DNA of 64,000 nucleotides. Origin: VRUE01 sp963701265 (GTDB lineage: Bacteria; Actinomycetota; Thermoleophilia; Solirubrobacterales; 70-9). Below are positions 1 through 8,251 of the stretch, piece by piece (positions within the stretch are counted from its first letter, which is position 1; each line of letters starts with the position of its first letter). Location of the stretch: assembly GCA_963701265.1 (NCBI GenBank), contig OY969581.1:1798001-1862000 (forward strand), read 5' to 3'. Made by a program: the position numbers and the translations under genes. The notes beneath the pieces are model-generated. The model did not search any database, was not told the origin of the DNA, and saw only the letters and a program-made list of their open reading frames with translations.

Positions 1-1636
1 GCTCGACCCCACCGATGTACTGATCGACCGGCAGCCAGTGCGCGGCGGCGGTGCGGTCCCACGCGGCCTCGGTGTTGCCTGGGTCGAGGTAGCGGATGAA
101 GTACCAGGAGGAATCGACGAAGGTGTCCATCGTGTCGGTCTCGCGCCGGGCAGGCTTGCCGCAACGCGGGCACTCGGTGGCGACCCAGTCCTCGGCGGCC
201 GCGAGCGGGCTCTTGCCCTGCGGGGCGTAGTCGTCGATCTCGGGAAGCTCGACCGGCAGTTGATCGTCGGGCACCGGCACGATCCCGCACTCCTCGCAGT
301 AGACGATCGGGATCGGCGCGCCCCAGTAGCGTTGGCGCGAGACCAGCCAGTCGCGCAGACGGTAGTTGACCGCCGATTTCCCCCGGCCCTCCTCGGCCAG
401 CCAGGCGACGATCTCGGCGTAGGCCTCGCGGTTGCCCTTTCCATCGAAGCGGCCGGAGCCGGTCATCGGCCCATCGCCCGGATAGGGCAGGCCCTCGTCG
501 TCACGAGCGCCCTCGGGGTCCTCCCCCTCGATCACCCGCCGGATCGGCAGCTCGAAGGTCTTGGCGAAGGCGTAGTCGCGCTCGTCGTGTCCTGGCACCG
601 CCATGATCGCGCCGGTGCCGTACTCCATCAGCACGTAATCGGCGACGAACATCGGGATCTCCTCGCCGTTGACCGGGTTGACGACGCTGCGGCCGAGCGG
701 CACACCAGTCTTCTCGCGATCCTCGGCACCGCGATCCTCGCTCGACTCGCGGGCGGCGCGGTCGACGTACTCACGCACCGCCTCCTCGGCCGGCGTGCCG
801 GCAACGAGCCGCTCCAGCTGCGGGTGCTCGGGGGCGAGGACGAAGAAGGTGGCACCGAAGAGCGTGTCGGGGCGGGTGGTGAAGACGGGGAAGTCAAGGC
901 CGAGCTCCTGGCAGCGGAAGACGACCTCGGCCCCCTCAGAGCGACCGATCCAGTTGCGCTGCATCGTGATCACGTGCTCGGGCCAGGACTCGAGCAGGTC
1001 GAAATCGGCCAGCAGGCGCTCGGCGTAATCGGTGGTCTTGAAGAACCACTGCTCGAGCTTGCGCTGCACGACCTCGGTGCCGCAGCGCTCGCAGCGACCG
1101 TCGACGACCTGCTCGTTGGCGAGCACCGTGGCGTCCTTGGGACACCACTGCACCGGCGCCTCGGTCCGGTAGGCGAGGCCGTGCTCGAGCAGCTGCAGGA
1201 AGATCCACTGGGTCCAGCGGTAGTACTCGGGCGTGTGGGTCGCCAGTTCGCGCGACCAGTCGATCGAGATCCCCCACTCGCGGAACTGGCGCTGGAAGGA
1301 CTCGATCGAGCGCTCGGTTGCGACCCGCGGCGGCTCGCCGGTTTTGATCGCGTTGTTCTCCGCCGGCAGGCCGAAGGAGTCGTAACCCATCGGGTGGATC
1401 ACCTCGAAGCCGCGGCGACGGCGGAAGTGGGCGATCGCGTCGCCGACCGCGTAACACTTGAGGTGGCCGACGTGGGGTTCGCCCGATGGGTAGGGCAGCA
1501 TCTCCAGCACGTATGACTTCGGCTTCGAGTCATCGAAGCCGGGCTGACCCGGGTTGGCAACCTCCCAGGTCTTCTCCTCAGCCCAGACCTGCTGCCACTT
1601 GCGCTCGGTTGCCTTGGGGTCGTAGCTGCCGCTCAT
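1..1636 (-). CDS. leuS: Leucyl-tRNA synthetase, N-terminal part (3' end outside window)
   Basis: Charges tRNA-Leu with leucine in the cytoplasm (class I aminoacyl-tRNA synthetase). The translation starts MSGSYDPKATERKWQQVW from an ATG at 1636 and runs 545 codons to the window edge. The class I HIGH motif appears as HVGH in the context LPYPSGEPHVGHLKCYAVGD. Two zinc-type CxxC pairs follow, CPKD...CERCG in the N-terminal part and CEECG...CPRCG further on. The text CRQELG-type CP1 editing region and DTFVDSSWYF are intact, and the visible part ends just after VDQYIGGVE. Family members are about 800-870 residues, so roughly a third, including the KMSKS loop and anticodon domain, lies beyond base 1. 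Product identity is certain. Confidence 0.97.
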   Translation of the reverse strand, partial: MSGSYDPKATERKWQQVWAEEKTWEVANPGQPGFDDSKPKSYVLEMLPYPSGEPHVGHLKCYAVGDAIAHFRRRRGFEVIHPMGYDSFGLPAENNAIKTGEPPRVATERSIESFQRQFREWGISIDWSRELATHTPEYYRWTQWIFLQLLEHGLAYRTEAPVQWCPKDATVLANEQVVDGRCERCGTEVVQRKLEQWFFKTTDYAERLLADFDLLESWPEHVITMQRNWIGRSEGAEVVFRCQELGLDFPVFTTRPDTLFGATFFVLAPEHPQLERLVAGTPAEEAVREYVDRAARESSEDRGAEDREKTGVPLGRSVVNPVNGEEIPMFVADYVLMEYGTGAIMAVPGHDERDYAFAKTFELPIRRVIEGEDPEGARDDEGLPYPGDGPMTGSGRFDGKGNREAYAEIVAWLAEEGRGKSAVNYRLRDWLVSRQRYWGAPIPIVYCEECGIVPVPDDQLPVELPEIDDYAPQGKSPLAAAEDWVATECPRCGKPARRETDTMDTFVDSSWYFIRYLDPGNTEAAWDRTAAAHWLPVDQYIGGVE

Positions 1637-1652
1637 CAGAGCGGCGATCTTC

Positions 1653-2360
1653 TCAGACGACCGGCGAGAGGGCTTCGAGGATGTGGGGCCAGACGTAGAC
1701 CTCGATTGTCGCTGCAACGACGAGGCACGGGATCGCGATCAAGACGGTGACGATGGTTGCGGCAAGTAGCTGATTCCACTCGCCGCGGCGGCTGGCGATC
1801 AGCCAGGCGGCCAAGGGCAGGAAGAGCGCGGTCAGCTCGAGCAGGGCGTGCGGCAGCACGCTGAGCAGGAGCGTCGCGATCGAGATCTGCAGCTGGTAGG
1901 CGATCGTCGCCCCCTGGAAGCCCAGGTAGAGAGCCTGGGTGGCGAGTGAGAAGAGGGTGACGGCGCAGACGAAGAGAATCGCCAGCTCGCCCGCCTTGAC
2001 GTGAACCCAGCGGGAGAAGCCGCTGCGCTGGGCGGCGGCGATCGGCATCGAGGCACCGGCGATGAAGCCGGCAACGCAGGCAGTCGCGTGCAGGGCCAGC
2101 ACCAATGAGTTGCGCCAGAGGATTGGCAGCAGGTCGCCGGCCTGCGACGGTTCGGTCAAGCCGGGCAGGTGGATCGGCGTGAGGTCGGGCGTGAGCAGGC
2201 CGGCGACGACCCAAACCGCCGCCAGGAGCGCCAAGGCGATCGCCAGGCTGAGCGCCAGCCAGGCGCGCAGGACGACCCAGTTGCGCTCGCTCCAGCCTTG
2301 GAGCGCCGCCCGGGTGTCCTCCATCCCATGGGAAAAGACGTGCTCGTTGGCGGTGTTCAT
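1653..2360 (-). CDS. SpoIIM-like (stage II sporulation protein M family) membrane protein
   Basis: A 235-residue polytopic membrane protein. Hydrophobic segments lie at about residues 33-56, 85-108, 125-145, 150-190 and 205-222. The pattern NSLVLALHATACVAGFIAGA followed by a LLSVLPHALLELTALFLP segment is typical of the SpoIIM/DUF95 family, which in non-sporulating actinobacteria is a membrane protein of unknown role. It lies 16 bases upstream of leuS on the same strand and may be cotranscribed with it. A second methionine at residue 13 (MEDTRAAL) is an alternative start. No sporulation role is implied. Confidence 0.75.
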   Translation of the reverse strand: MNTANEHVFSHGMEDTRAALQGWSERNWVVLRAWLALSLAIALALLAAVWVVAGLLTPDLTPIHLPGLTEPSQAGDLLPILWRNSLVLALHATACVAGFIAGASMPIAAAQRSGFSRWVHVKAGELAILFVCAVTLFSLATQALYLGFQGATIAYQLQISIATLLLSVLPHALLELTALFLPLAAWLIASRRGEWNQLLAATIVTVLIAIPCLVVAATIEVYVWPHILEALSPVV

Positions 2361-2399
2361 CGCAGCTGCATCGGCAGTAGAGAGCGATGAATTGAGCAG

Positions 2400-2472
2400 T
2401 GGAGCTGAGGGGGCTCGAACCCCTGACCTTCGCGCTGCCAGCGCGACGCTCTTCCAGCTGAGCTACAGCCCC
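2400..2472 (-). tRNA. tRNA-Ala (anticodon GGC)
   Basis: The minus strand folds as a cloverleaf. The acceptor stem GGGGCTG (5' end at 2472) pairs with CAGCTCC with one G-U pair, and the discriminator A is at 2400. The D-arm contains AGCTCAGCTGGAAGAGC. The anticodon stem TCGCG/CGCGA carries the loop CTGGCAG, giving anticodon GGC. The T-arm has GGTTCGAGCCC. CCA is not encoded. It lies between the reductase gene and the SpoIIM-like gene. Confidence 0.95.
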
Positions 2473-2508
2473 GGGACCTTCGGTCGCCAGTTTAGCGGCG
2501 GCGAAGAC

Positions 2509-3696
2509 CTAAGCCGGGGTCGGCTCGAGCAGGTGAAATCCGAGCCCCGCACCTTGCAGGCGCGACTGCAGGGCGTCGCCCATCGCCGCGGCGGTAGTGA
2601 CCTGACCGGCGGTTTGCGGCAGATCGTCGAAGGCGAGGCAAAGGCCCGACTCGGCCAGCATCTTCGAGGTCTCGCTGTAGCCGGGATCTCCCCCGCTTAC
2701 CTCGGTGACCACGCGCTCGCCGCCGCCCTCACCGACGAAGGTGACCTTGAACCAGCTCTTGGCGCGGACCTCCTCGCTCGGCCCCTCGCCCGGCGATCGC
2801 TGGGTCTTGAGCAGGAGCTTGCGCGTCGGCGGCAGCTGCGCCAGGACCAACGCGACCCCAACCCCGCCGGCGGTCGCGGCAACCGAGCTGAGGTGCTTGG
2901 CGACGACGTTGTGGCCGTAGCTGAAGTCGGGTCCGTAGCGCTCGAGCGCCGCGGCGGAGCGGCGCACGACCGGGCCGTCGATCGTCGGCATCGGCACCAC
3001 CCAGCCACCGAGGTCGGCATCGCGGCGGGGTCGGACAGGCGCAGAGTGGATCTTCCTCCCCGCCGGCCGCTGCTCGGCCTGGCGGCGTTGTTTGGCGGCG
3101 CTGAGCGTCTGGCGCGCCCGGCCAAAACCGTTGATCGCCGAGGCAAATGTCCCGCCGGAGAACTCGGCACCCATCTGCACGTAGCCGTTGACGGTCAGCG
3201 GTACCCCCTCGGGCAGCTGCTTGACGGTGAAGTAGGCGCCGAGGTCGTGCGGGATCGAGTCGAACCCGCAGCAGTGGACCAAGCGGGCGCCGCTCTGCTC
3301 GGCCTTGCGGTGGTAGCCGAGCCACATCCGGTCGACGAACTCGGGCTCGCCGGTGAGGTCGACGTAGTCCGTGCCCGCCGCGGCGCAGGCCGCGACCAAG
3401 GGCTCGCCATAGAGCGCGTAGGGCCCGACCGTGGTCACCACTACTCGCGCCGCGCCGGCAACCCGGGCGAGCGCAGTTGGATCGGCAGCGTCGGCAAGCA
3501 GCAGCTCAGGCGCCGGAACGCCGTCTCCGGCGATCGCGCCGAGTGAGGACGCAACGGCGTCCAGCTTGTCCCGGTTGCGCCCGACCAGCGCCCAGCGAAG
3601 TCCCAAGGGACCGTGCTGTGCCAGGTAACGAGCCGTCAGCCCCCCGGTGAATCCGGTCGCGCCGAAGAGTGCGAGGTCGTACTGCCGCTCGGCCAT
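2509..3696 (-). CDS. Saccharopine dehydrogenase-like NAD(P)-binding oxidoreductase
   Basis: 395 residues. The N-terminus carries a Rossmann nucleotide-binding motif (DLALFGATGFTGGLTARYL, about residues 7-25) and then ALVGRNRDKL, as in the saccharopine dehydrogenase-like / trans-acting enoyl reductase family of actinobacteria. The motifs VTTVGPYALYGEPLVAAC and YVDLTGEPEFV also belong to that family, as does the HCCGFDSIPHDLGAYF segment in the middle. Mycobacterial relatives act as trans enoyl reductases in lipid synthesis, but the substrate here cannot be read from sequence. It is transcribed toward the tRNA-Ala gene, with no partner gene adjacent. Confidence 0.85.
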   Translation of the reverse strand: MAERQYDLALFGATGFTGGLTARYLAQHGPLGLRWALVGRNRDKLDAVASSLGAIAGDGVPAPELLLADAADPTALARVAGAARVVVTTVGPYALYGEPLVAACAAAGTDYVDLTGEPEFVDRMWLGYHRKAEQSGARLVHCCGFDSIPHDLGAYFTVKQLPEGVPLTVNGYVQMGAEFSGGTFASAINGFGRARQTLSAAKQRRQAEQRPAGRKIHSAPVRPRRDADLGGWVVPMPTIDGPVVRRSAAALERYGPDFSYGHNVVAKHLSSVAATAGGVGVALVLAQLPPTRKLLLKTQRSPGEGPSEEVRAKSWFKVTFVGEGGGERVVTEVSGGDPGYSETSKMLAESGLCLAFDDLPQTAGQVTTAAAMGDALQSRLQGAGLGFHLLEPTPA

Positions 3697-3989
3697 CTCA
3701 GCATTCTGTCGTACATGCGCAGGCCGGCGCTGCCACAGGGCGCCTCCGCGATGAGCTTGACCAGTCGCTTTCCCCCGCCTTCTCGAGTTCCGTATTGCTT
3801 CAGAATTTTTTAATAATCAACAGGATTTCCCGAACATTTCCGTAGTCCGTCGCGCAACGCCGGGCTGCGACGAGCGAATGGAAAACTCCCTGACATGCTG
3901 ACTTGCCATTCATGCTCAGGCTGAGATGGTCTGCATTGTCAAGAGCCTATGGCAGGTAGGCCTAGGTCACCGTCCCATGGAGGTCCCCC
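3697..3989. other. AT-richer intergenic region upstream of the secreted-protein gene
   Basis: 293 bases between divergent genes, with no convincing ORF. The stretch around 3800-3840 is unusually AT-rich for this window (AATTTTTTAATAATC). A strong ribosome binding site, GGAGGT, sits at 3979-3984, five bases before the ATG at 3990. No single promoter stands out. A TTGTCA near 3937 could be a -35 box but has no clear -10 partner. Confidence 0.5.
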
Positions 3990-4667
3990 ATGAACCAAAG
4001 GCTGCCAACAAAGCTTCTCGGCCTGTCGCTTCTCGTGCTTGCCGTTATGGCAGTAAGTGCGTCAGGGGCGCAAGCCGAATGGTTACTGTTACGCAATAAA
4101 GTGTCAGTCAAATCGCTTCAACTGCTAGGCAAAACCGAATCTGGAACACTTTTAGTTCCCTCTCTAGGCTTGGCCATTACCTGTGAAAAAGGTACTGGAG
4201 AAGCAAAAGTAGAACTGAGTGAAGGCAACAAAAAACTTTCAGGAACCGTGGCAGGCAAATTCACCGGTTGTGTCGATAAAGAATTCGGCGAAGTCTGTAC
4301 GGTCAAAGGCGTGGGCGATCCAGTGGGCACTATCAGCGCGCAAGGATCAGGCGAAGCCACAATGAAAGGTGCGGCGGTACAGATCGTCGGCGGCACGACC
4401 GCCTTTGGCTCCTTCGCAAATGTAGTTTACGGAGGAGCGGAATGTCCCCTCGTGGAAATCGACGGCAAAGTTACCGGCAGTGGGACACTCGAAGTTTTGG
4501 ATGCCTTAGAAGACCTCGCAGTGCACAGCAAAATTAAATTAGTATCGGCAAGCCTGTTCTTTGGAAAAAATCCGGCCTCTATACATAACGGCTCCGGTGG
4601 TGCGGTATCTGGTTCCGCCACGGAGGTAAGCGGCGCCACCTTTGCCGTTCACTTAGTGAACTTATAG
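3990..4667 (+). CDS. Secreted beta-rich protein of unknown function, AT-rich gene
   Basis: 225 residues with a clear Sec signal peptide: positive MNQRLPTK, hydrophobic LLGLSLLVLAVMAV, and a probable cleavage after SGAQA near residue 29. The mature part is rich in Gly, Thr, Ser and Val with short alternating strands. It has four cysteines, in ITCEKG, TGCVD, EVCTV and AECPL. I do not recognise a characterised family; similar small secreted proteins are common in Solirubrobacterales (recollection, not a search). Codon use is visibly different from its neighbours, with many AAA, TTA, ACT and GCA codons. The GGAGGT site and the strong hairpin terminator at 4686-4725 make it a self-contained single-gene unit. 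This pattern could reflect recent transfer or selection for high expression. Confidence 0.8.
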   Translation: MNQRLPTKLLGLSLLVLAVMAVSASGAQAEWLLLRNKVSVKSLQLLGKTESGTLLVPSLGLAITCEKGTGEAKVELSEGNKKLSGTVAGKFTGCVDKEFGEVCTVKGVGDPVGTISAQGSGEATMKGAAVQIVGGTTAFGSFANVVYGGAECPLVEIDGKVTGSGTLEVLDALEDLAVHSKIKLVSASLFFGKNPASIHNGSGGAVSGSATEVSGATFAVHLVNL

Positions 4668-4685
4668 GCGATCCAGGAAGCCAAC

Positions 4686-4725
4686 ACGAAGATCACGCCC
4701 CCTCCGGTGGGGGCATGATCTTCGT
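4686..4725 (+). terminator. Rho-independent-type terminator after the secreted-protein gene
   Basis: A long hairpin: ACGAAGATCA at 4686-4695 pairs with TGATCTTCGT at 4716-4725, and inside it GCCCCC pairs with GGGGGC around a short loop. A weak T-rich stretch (TTGCTT) follows. It lies 18 bases after the stop codon at 4667. Confidence 0.85.
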
Positions 4726-4835
4726 TTGCTTCAGGCCAGGCAGATGCGGGCGAGCTACTGACGCGAGCGTTTGGCCGCCTTGTATCGGCGCCGGGCACCG
4801 GGGATGCATGGGCCGAGTATCGTCCTGGGCCGCTC

Positions 4836-5441
4836 GTGGCCGTGCTGCTCTACGACAATCCGGTCTCCGGCAACTGCCACAAGGTCCGGCTTATCTTCAG
4901 CCTGCTCGGCATCGAGTTCGAGCGGCGGGAGCTGTCGGTCGTCGATCGCTCGGACCGAGCCGAGGTGCTCGGAGGGCTCAGTTCTTCGCTCAACGTGCCG
5001 ACCGTGGTGCTCGAGGACGGCCGGCCGCTTGCCGAGTCGAACGCAATCCTCTGGTACTTCGCCGACGGCACCGACTACTTGCCCGACGATCCCTACCAGC
5101 GCGCCCAGGTACTGCAGTGGATGTTCTTCGAGCAGTACAAGCACGAGCCGGCGATCGCCGTCCTCCGCTTCTGGCTGACGATCGCCAAGGAGCCCAGGCC
5201 CGCGGCGGAGATCGAGGCCAAGCGCGCGGCCGGTCGCGCCGCGCTCGAGGCGATGGAGCGCCACCTCGATGAGCACGATTACTTCGTCGCCAAGCGCTTC
5301 ACGATCGCCGACATCGCGCTCTACCCCTACACCCAGGTGGCGCCGGAGGCGGGCTTCGATCTCGAGCCGCACCCGGCGGTGCGCGGCTGGCTCGAGCGAG
5401 TCAGCCGGTCGAGCGGATTTCAAAAGTTCCAGCGGTCCTAA
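4836..5441 (+). CDS. Glutathione S-transferase family protein
   Basis: 201 residues from a GTG start. The N-terminal thioredoxin-like domain (about 1-80) reads LLYDNPVSGNCHKVRLIFSL, then LNVPTVVLEDGRPLAESNAI with the cis-proline and the ESNAI glutathione-contact motif. An all-helical C-terminal domain (about 90-200) contains FTIADIALYPY, the N-capping-box motif of GSTs. Actinobacteria usually use mycothiol, so the thiol cofactor is uncertain. It is followed after 12 bases by a membrane-protein gene on the same strand. Confidence 0.9.
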   Translation: MAVLLYDNPVSGNCHKVRLIFSLLGIEFERRELSVVDRSDRAEVLGGLSSSLNVPTVVLEDGRPLAESNAILWYFADGTDYLPDDPYQRAQVLQWMFFEQYKHEPAIAVLRFWLTIAKEPRPAAEIEAKRAAGRAALEAMERHLDEHDYFVAKRFTIADIALYPYTQVAPEAGFDLEPHPAVRGWLERVSRSSGFQKFQRS

Positions 5442-5453
5442 TCGAACACTAGG

Positions 5454-6845
5454 ATGCCCGCCGTGGCCGACCGGGCAGGGGACATCTTCAAGCGGCTGCG
5501 GGAAGTCCTCGACCGCTCGGTCTTCCTTCCCTCACCACCGGAGGCCACAAAGCTCAAAAGCTGGGAAGGGGGCCTGGTTCTCCTCTCCTTCTTGGCGCTT
5601 GCCGTCGTCCTGCAGCTCTTCCGGATCGGTCCGTCCGAGGGCTTGAACTCGCTCTGGGCGGAGGACGGGCCGGTCTTCTTCAGCGGCGCGCTGACGCACG
5701 GCTTCTTCGATTCCGTGACCTCGACCTACGCCGAATACCTCGTCGTCGCCCCCCGCCTGATCGGCGAGATCGGGACGCTCGTGCCCCTGCACGATGCGAC
5801 GGTGGCGATGAATCTCACCGCTGCCCTTGTCGTCTCTCTCTGCGGGCTCGCCGTCTGGTTCGCCAGCGCCGGCCATATCCGCAGCCCCTACCTGCGTGCG
5901 CTCCTGGTGGCGCTGACGGTGCTCTGCCCGGTGAGCAGCATCGAGGCCGTCGTCACGCCGACGAACGTCGCCTGGTACATGACCTTCGCGGTCTTCTGGC
6001 TGCTGTTCTGGCGACCCGCGACGACCTGGGGTGCATGCCTCGGTGGCCTGCTGATTTTCGCCACCGGCGTCAGCACACCCGCCACGCTCTTCTTCCTCCC
6101 GATCGTCCTTCTGCGCGCGGTAGCGATCCGCGGGCGTCGCGACGCCGTGATCGTCGGGTCCTACGCGCTCGCGATGGTGATCCAGCTGCAAGCGATGCTG
6201 TTCAACAGCGAAGAAGTAATCGGTGACGTCTGGACGGGGAACATCCTCACCGCCTTCCTGCAGCGCGTCGTCGACAGCGCGGTCCTCGGGGTCGAACTGG
6301 GCGGCTCCACCTGGGCTGACTGGGGGTGGCCCTTCCTGATCGCGATCGTCGTCGCAGTCGCCGCTTACCTAATCGTGACGCCGTTGCGCGCCTCCTCCCA
6401 CCGCCTCTTCGTCGGGATCGCCGTCATCACCTCAGTAGTGATGTTCCTGGCCTCCGGCTACACCCGCGCGCTTGGCGACGTAATGGTCTGGCGGGCCGAT
6501 TCCTACAACTCCTTCGGCGGCCGCTACGCGATGGTCCCAACCCTGCTGCTGCTCAGCGCCGCCCTCGTCTTGATCGACTCCCGCTACCGCTCGTCGCGAG
6601 CCAACGCCGTCGCGGCATTCGGGGTTGCCGCAGTACTGCTGGTCTCGATCGTCACCTCGTTCGACGTCCGCGGCGAAATCGGCCGCGGCGGACCGAAGTG
6701 GGACAAGAGCCTGAGCGCTGCCACCGCGAGATGCGAAGCCAAGGACCTCGCCGAAGTCCAGGTCTTCACCGCGCCCCAGGGATGGTCAGTGCCTATCTCC
6801 TGCGACCGTTTGGTGTCCACGGGCGATTTGGAACAAGCGCCGTAA
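5454..6845 (+). CDS. Polytopic integral membrane protein of unknown function
   Basis: 463 residues with about ten hydrophobic segments (for example LVLLSFLALAVVLQLF, LTAALVVSLCGLAVWF and FLIAIVVAVAAYLIV) and a soluble tail after about residue 415. The large acidic loop between the first two segments (WAEDGPVFFSGALTHG) and the overall layout recall GT-C-type glycosyltransferases or their relatives. I see no diagnostic catalytic motif, so this is only a possibility. The C-terminal region VFTAPQGWSVPISCDRL resembles periplasmic tails of such proteins. It starts 12 bases after the GST gene and may be cotranscribed. Confidence 0.7.
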   Translation: MPAVADRAGDIFKRLREVLDRSVFLPSPPEATKLKSWEGGLVLLSFLALAVVLQLFRIGPSEGLNSLWAEDGPVFFSGALTHGFFDSVTSTYAEYLVVAPRLIGEIGTLVPLHDATVAMNLTAALVVSLCGLAVWFASAGHIRSPYLRALLVALTVLCPVSSIEAVVTPTNVAWYMTFAVFWLLFWRPATTWGACLGGLLIFATGVSTPATLFFLPIVLLRAVAIRGRRDAVIVGSYALAMVIQLQAMLFNSEEVIGDVWTGNILTAFLQRVVDSAVLGVELGGSTWADWGWPFLIAIVVAVAAYLIVTPLRASSHRLFVGIAVITSVVMFLASGYTRALGDVMVWRADSYNSFGGRYAMVPTLLLLSAALVLIDSRYRSSRANAVAAFGVAAVLLVSIVTSFDVRGEIGRGGPKWDKSLSAATARCEAKDLAEVQVFTAPQGWSVPISCDRLVSTGDLEQAP

Positions 6846-6882
6846 CGCCGACGTTTGGCCGCTGGCCCCACGTGGTAGCGGC

Positions 6883-7305
6883 ATGCACATGGATCGCGAC
6901 ATCGAGGCGTGCGTGCGCACGGTCTGGGAGGAGGCATTCAATCGGCGAGGGCTCGACGCGCTCGATGCGGTTACGGCGCCTGGGTTCGTCAACCGCAACG
7001 CGCTGCCGGGCACGCCGCCTGGGCCCGAGGGTCACCGTCAAGTGGTCGAACGGCTTTGGAAGGCTTTCCCCGACGCTCACTTCGAGATCAAGCACCTCGG
7101 CAGCGACGGCGACACAGTGATCTGCGTCGGCACGATGTCGGGAACCCATGAGGGCACGCTCCTCGGAGTTCCTCCAACCGGCAGGAGGATCAAATGGCGC
7201 CAATGCCACCTGTACCGTTTCGACGAGAGCGGCCGTGCGGTCGAACACGACGCGATCCGCGACGACGCGAGCCTGCTCCGCCAGTTCGGCGAGGATGGGA
7301 ACTAG
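6883..7305 (+). CDS. SnoaL-like / ester cyclase family protein
   Basis: 140 residues with the NTF2-like cone fold pattern: VWEEAFNRRGLDALDAVTAPGFVNRN, then GPEGHRQVVERLWKAFPDAHFEI, TMSGTHEG and GVPPTGRRIKWRQCHLYRF. These match the polyketide cyclase SnoaL-like family. Most members have unknown substrates. It sits four bases upstream of the next small gene, so the two probably form a transcription unit. Confidence 0.85.
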   Translation: MHMDRDIEACVRTVWEEAFNRRGLDALDAVTAPGFVNRNALPGTPPGPEGHRQVVERLWKAFPDAHFEIKHLGSDGDTVICVGTMSGTHEGTLLGVPPTGRRIKWRQCHLYRFDESGRAVEHDAIRDDASLLRQFGEDGN

Positions 7306-7308
7306 GCC

Positions 7309-7758
7309 ATGGACGAAGGGGCGCGGAATTCCGAGCTGGCTGCGCTCGATCCTCTGGTTGGCGAGTGGACCAGCGAGGCGACCCATCCGATGTTCCCCTC
7401 GACCGTGGTCACGGGCCGCATGACCTACGAATGGCTCGAGGGAGAACGGTTCCTCATCCAGCGATCGAGCACGGACCACCCCGACTTCCCCGACTCGGTC
7501 AGCGTGATCGGCTTTGCCGAGGACGAGCTGACGGCGCACTACTTCGACTCGCGCGGTGTCTTCCGGATCTACCGCGTCGCCGTGGCCGGTGACACCCTAC
7601 GGATGTGGCGCGATGCGCCCGGGTTCTCGCAGCGGCTGGAGGCGACGTTGAGCGACGACGGAGCGAAGCTCGCCGGTGTATGGCAGCTGTCGCGCGATGA
7701 CGAGACCTGGGACGACGACCTCGCGATCACGTTCACTCGTCGGAGCGGAGACTCCTGA
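7309..7758 (+). CDS. DUF1579-like / calycin-type small protein
   Basis: 149 residues beginning with ELAALDPLVGEWTSEATHP, the GxW-type opening of a lipocalin-like beta barrel. Regularly alternating strands follow (GRMTYEWLEGERFLIQRS, YRVAVAGDTLRMWRD, LAGVWQLSRDDETWDDDL). This resembles DUF1579-like proteins used as ligand-binding or stress-associated folds; the function is unknown. Its last 26 bases overlap the 3' end of the opposite-strand NTF2-like gene. Confidence 0.7.
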   Translation: MDEGARNSELAALDPLVGEWTSEATHPMFPSTVVTGRMTYEWLEGERFLIQRSSTDHPDFPDSVSVIGFAEDELTAHYFDSRGVFRIYRVAVAGDTLRMWRDAPGFSQRLEATLSDDGAKLAGVWQLSRDDETWDDDLAITFTRRSGDS

Positions 7759-8191
7759 TCTCTGGGCGTAGCTGGGTCAGGAGTTGCCCGGGATCGATGT
7801 ACTCGCTGATCTCGGCTATGCGCCCGTCCTCGTCAAGGGCGATGAACAGGCCTCCCCGCAGCTCCAACCTCCTTCCCGTCGGCGCAAATCTCTCCCCACC
7901 CACGATCAAGTCGCCGCCGTGCGTTCCTCGCTCGAGGTTCTCAGCCGCGAGGGTCTGCGCTCCCTCGTCGACCAACAGTCGCTCGCACTCGATCGTGAGA
8001 TCGGGAATGGCCGCCAGCTCGGAGTCGTAGCGCTCTCGAAGAGCGCCCACACCGTGCAGGACCTCGATGCCGTCCCGGAAGACCAGGTCCTCGCTGTAGA
8101 GGGAGTAGTAGCGCTCCATGTCCCGACGATTCCAGGCGGCGACGTATTCCCCGTAGAAGCCGCGTAGCTCGGCGGCGCTCAGAATGCCCAC
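7733..8191 (-). CDS. NTF2-like (SnoaL-like) protein
   Basis: 152 residues. The motifs YVAAWNRRDMERYYSLYSEDLVFRDG, GVGALRERYDSELAAIPDL and FIALDEDGRIAEISEYID give an NTF2/SnoaL-like cone fold. A catalytic role cannot be assigned. It converges on the preceding gene with a 26-base overlap of coding ends. This is the second NTF2-type protein within 1.3 kb, on the opposite strand. Confidence 0.8.
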   Translation of the reverse strand: MGILSAAELRGFYGEYVAAWNRRDMERYYSLYSEDLVFRDGIEVLHGVGALRERYDSELAAIPDLTIECERLLVDEGAQTLAAENLERGTHGGDLIVGGERFAPTGRRLELRGGLFIALDEDGRIAEISEYIDPGQLLTQLRPEIRSLRSDE

Positions 8192-8251
8192 CGCAGGATC
8201 CTAGAAAAGCCTGACTCGACGGCGGCCGTCCTCCGACCGCGGGCGACCTTA

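Noticed and set aside
38..1516. Plus-strand 492-residue open frame at the window start
   Set aside because: It is antisense to leuS, whose minus-strand translation carries all synthetase motifs; the plus frame has only low-complexity Arg/Asp/Val-rich sequence.
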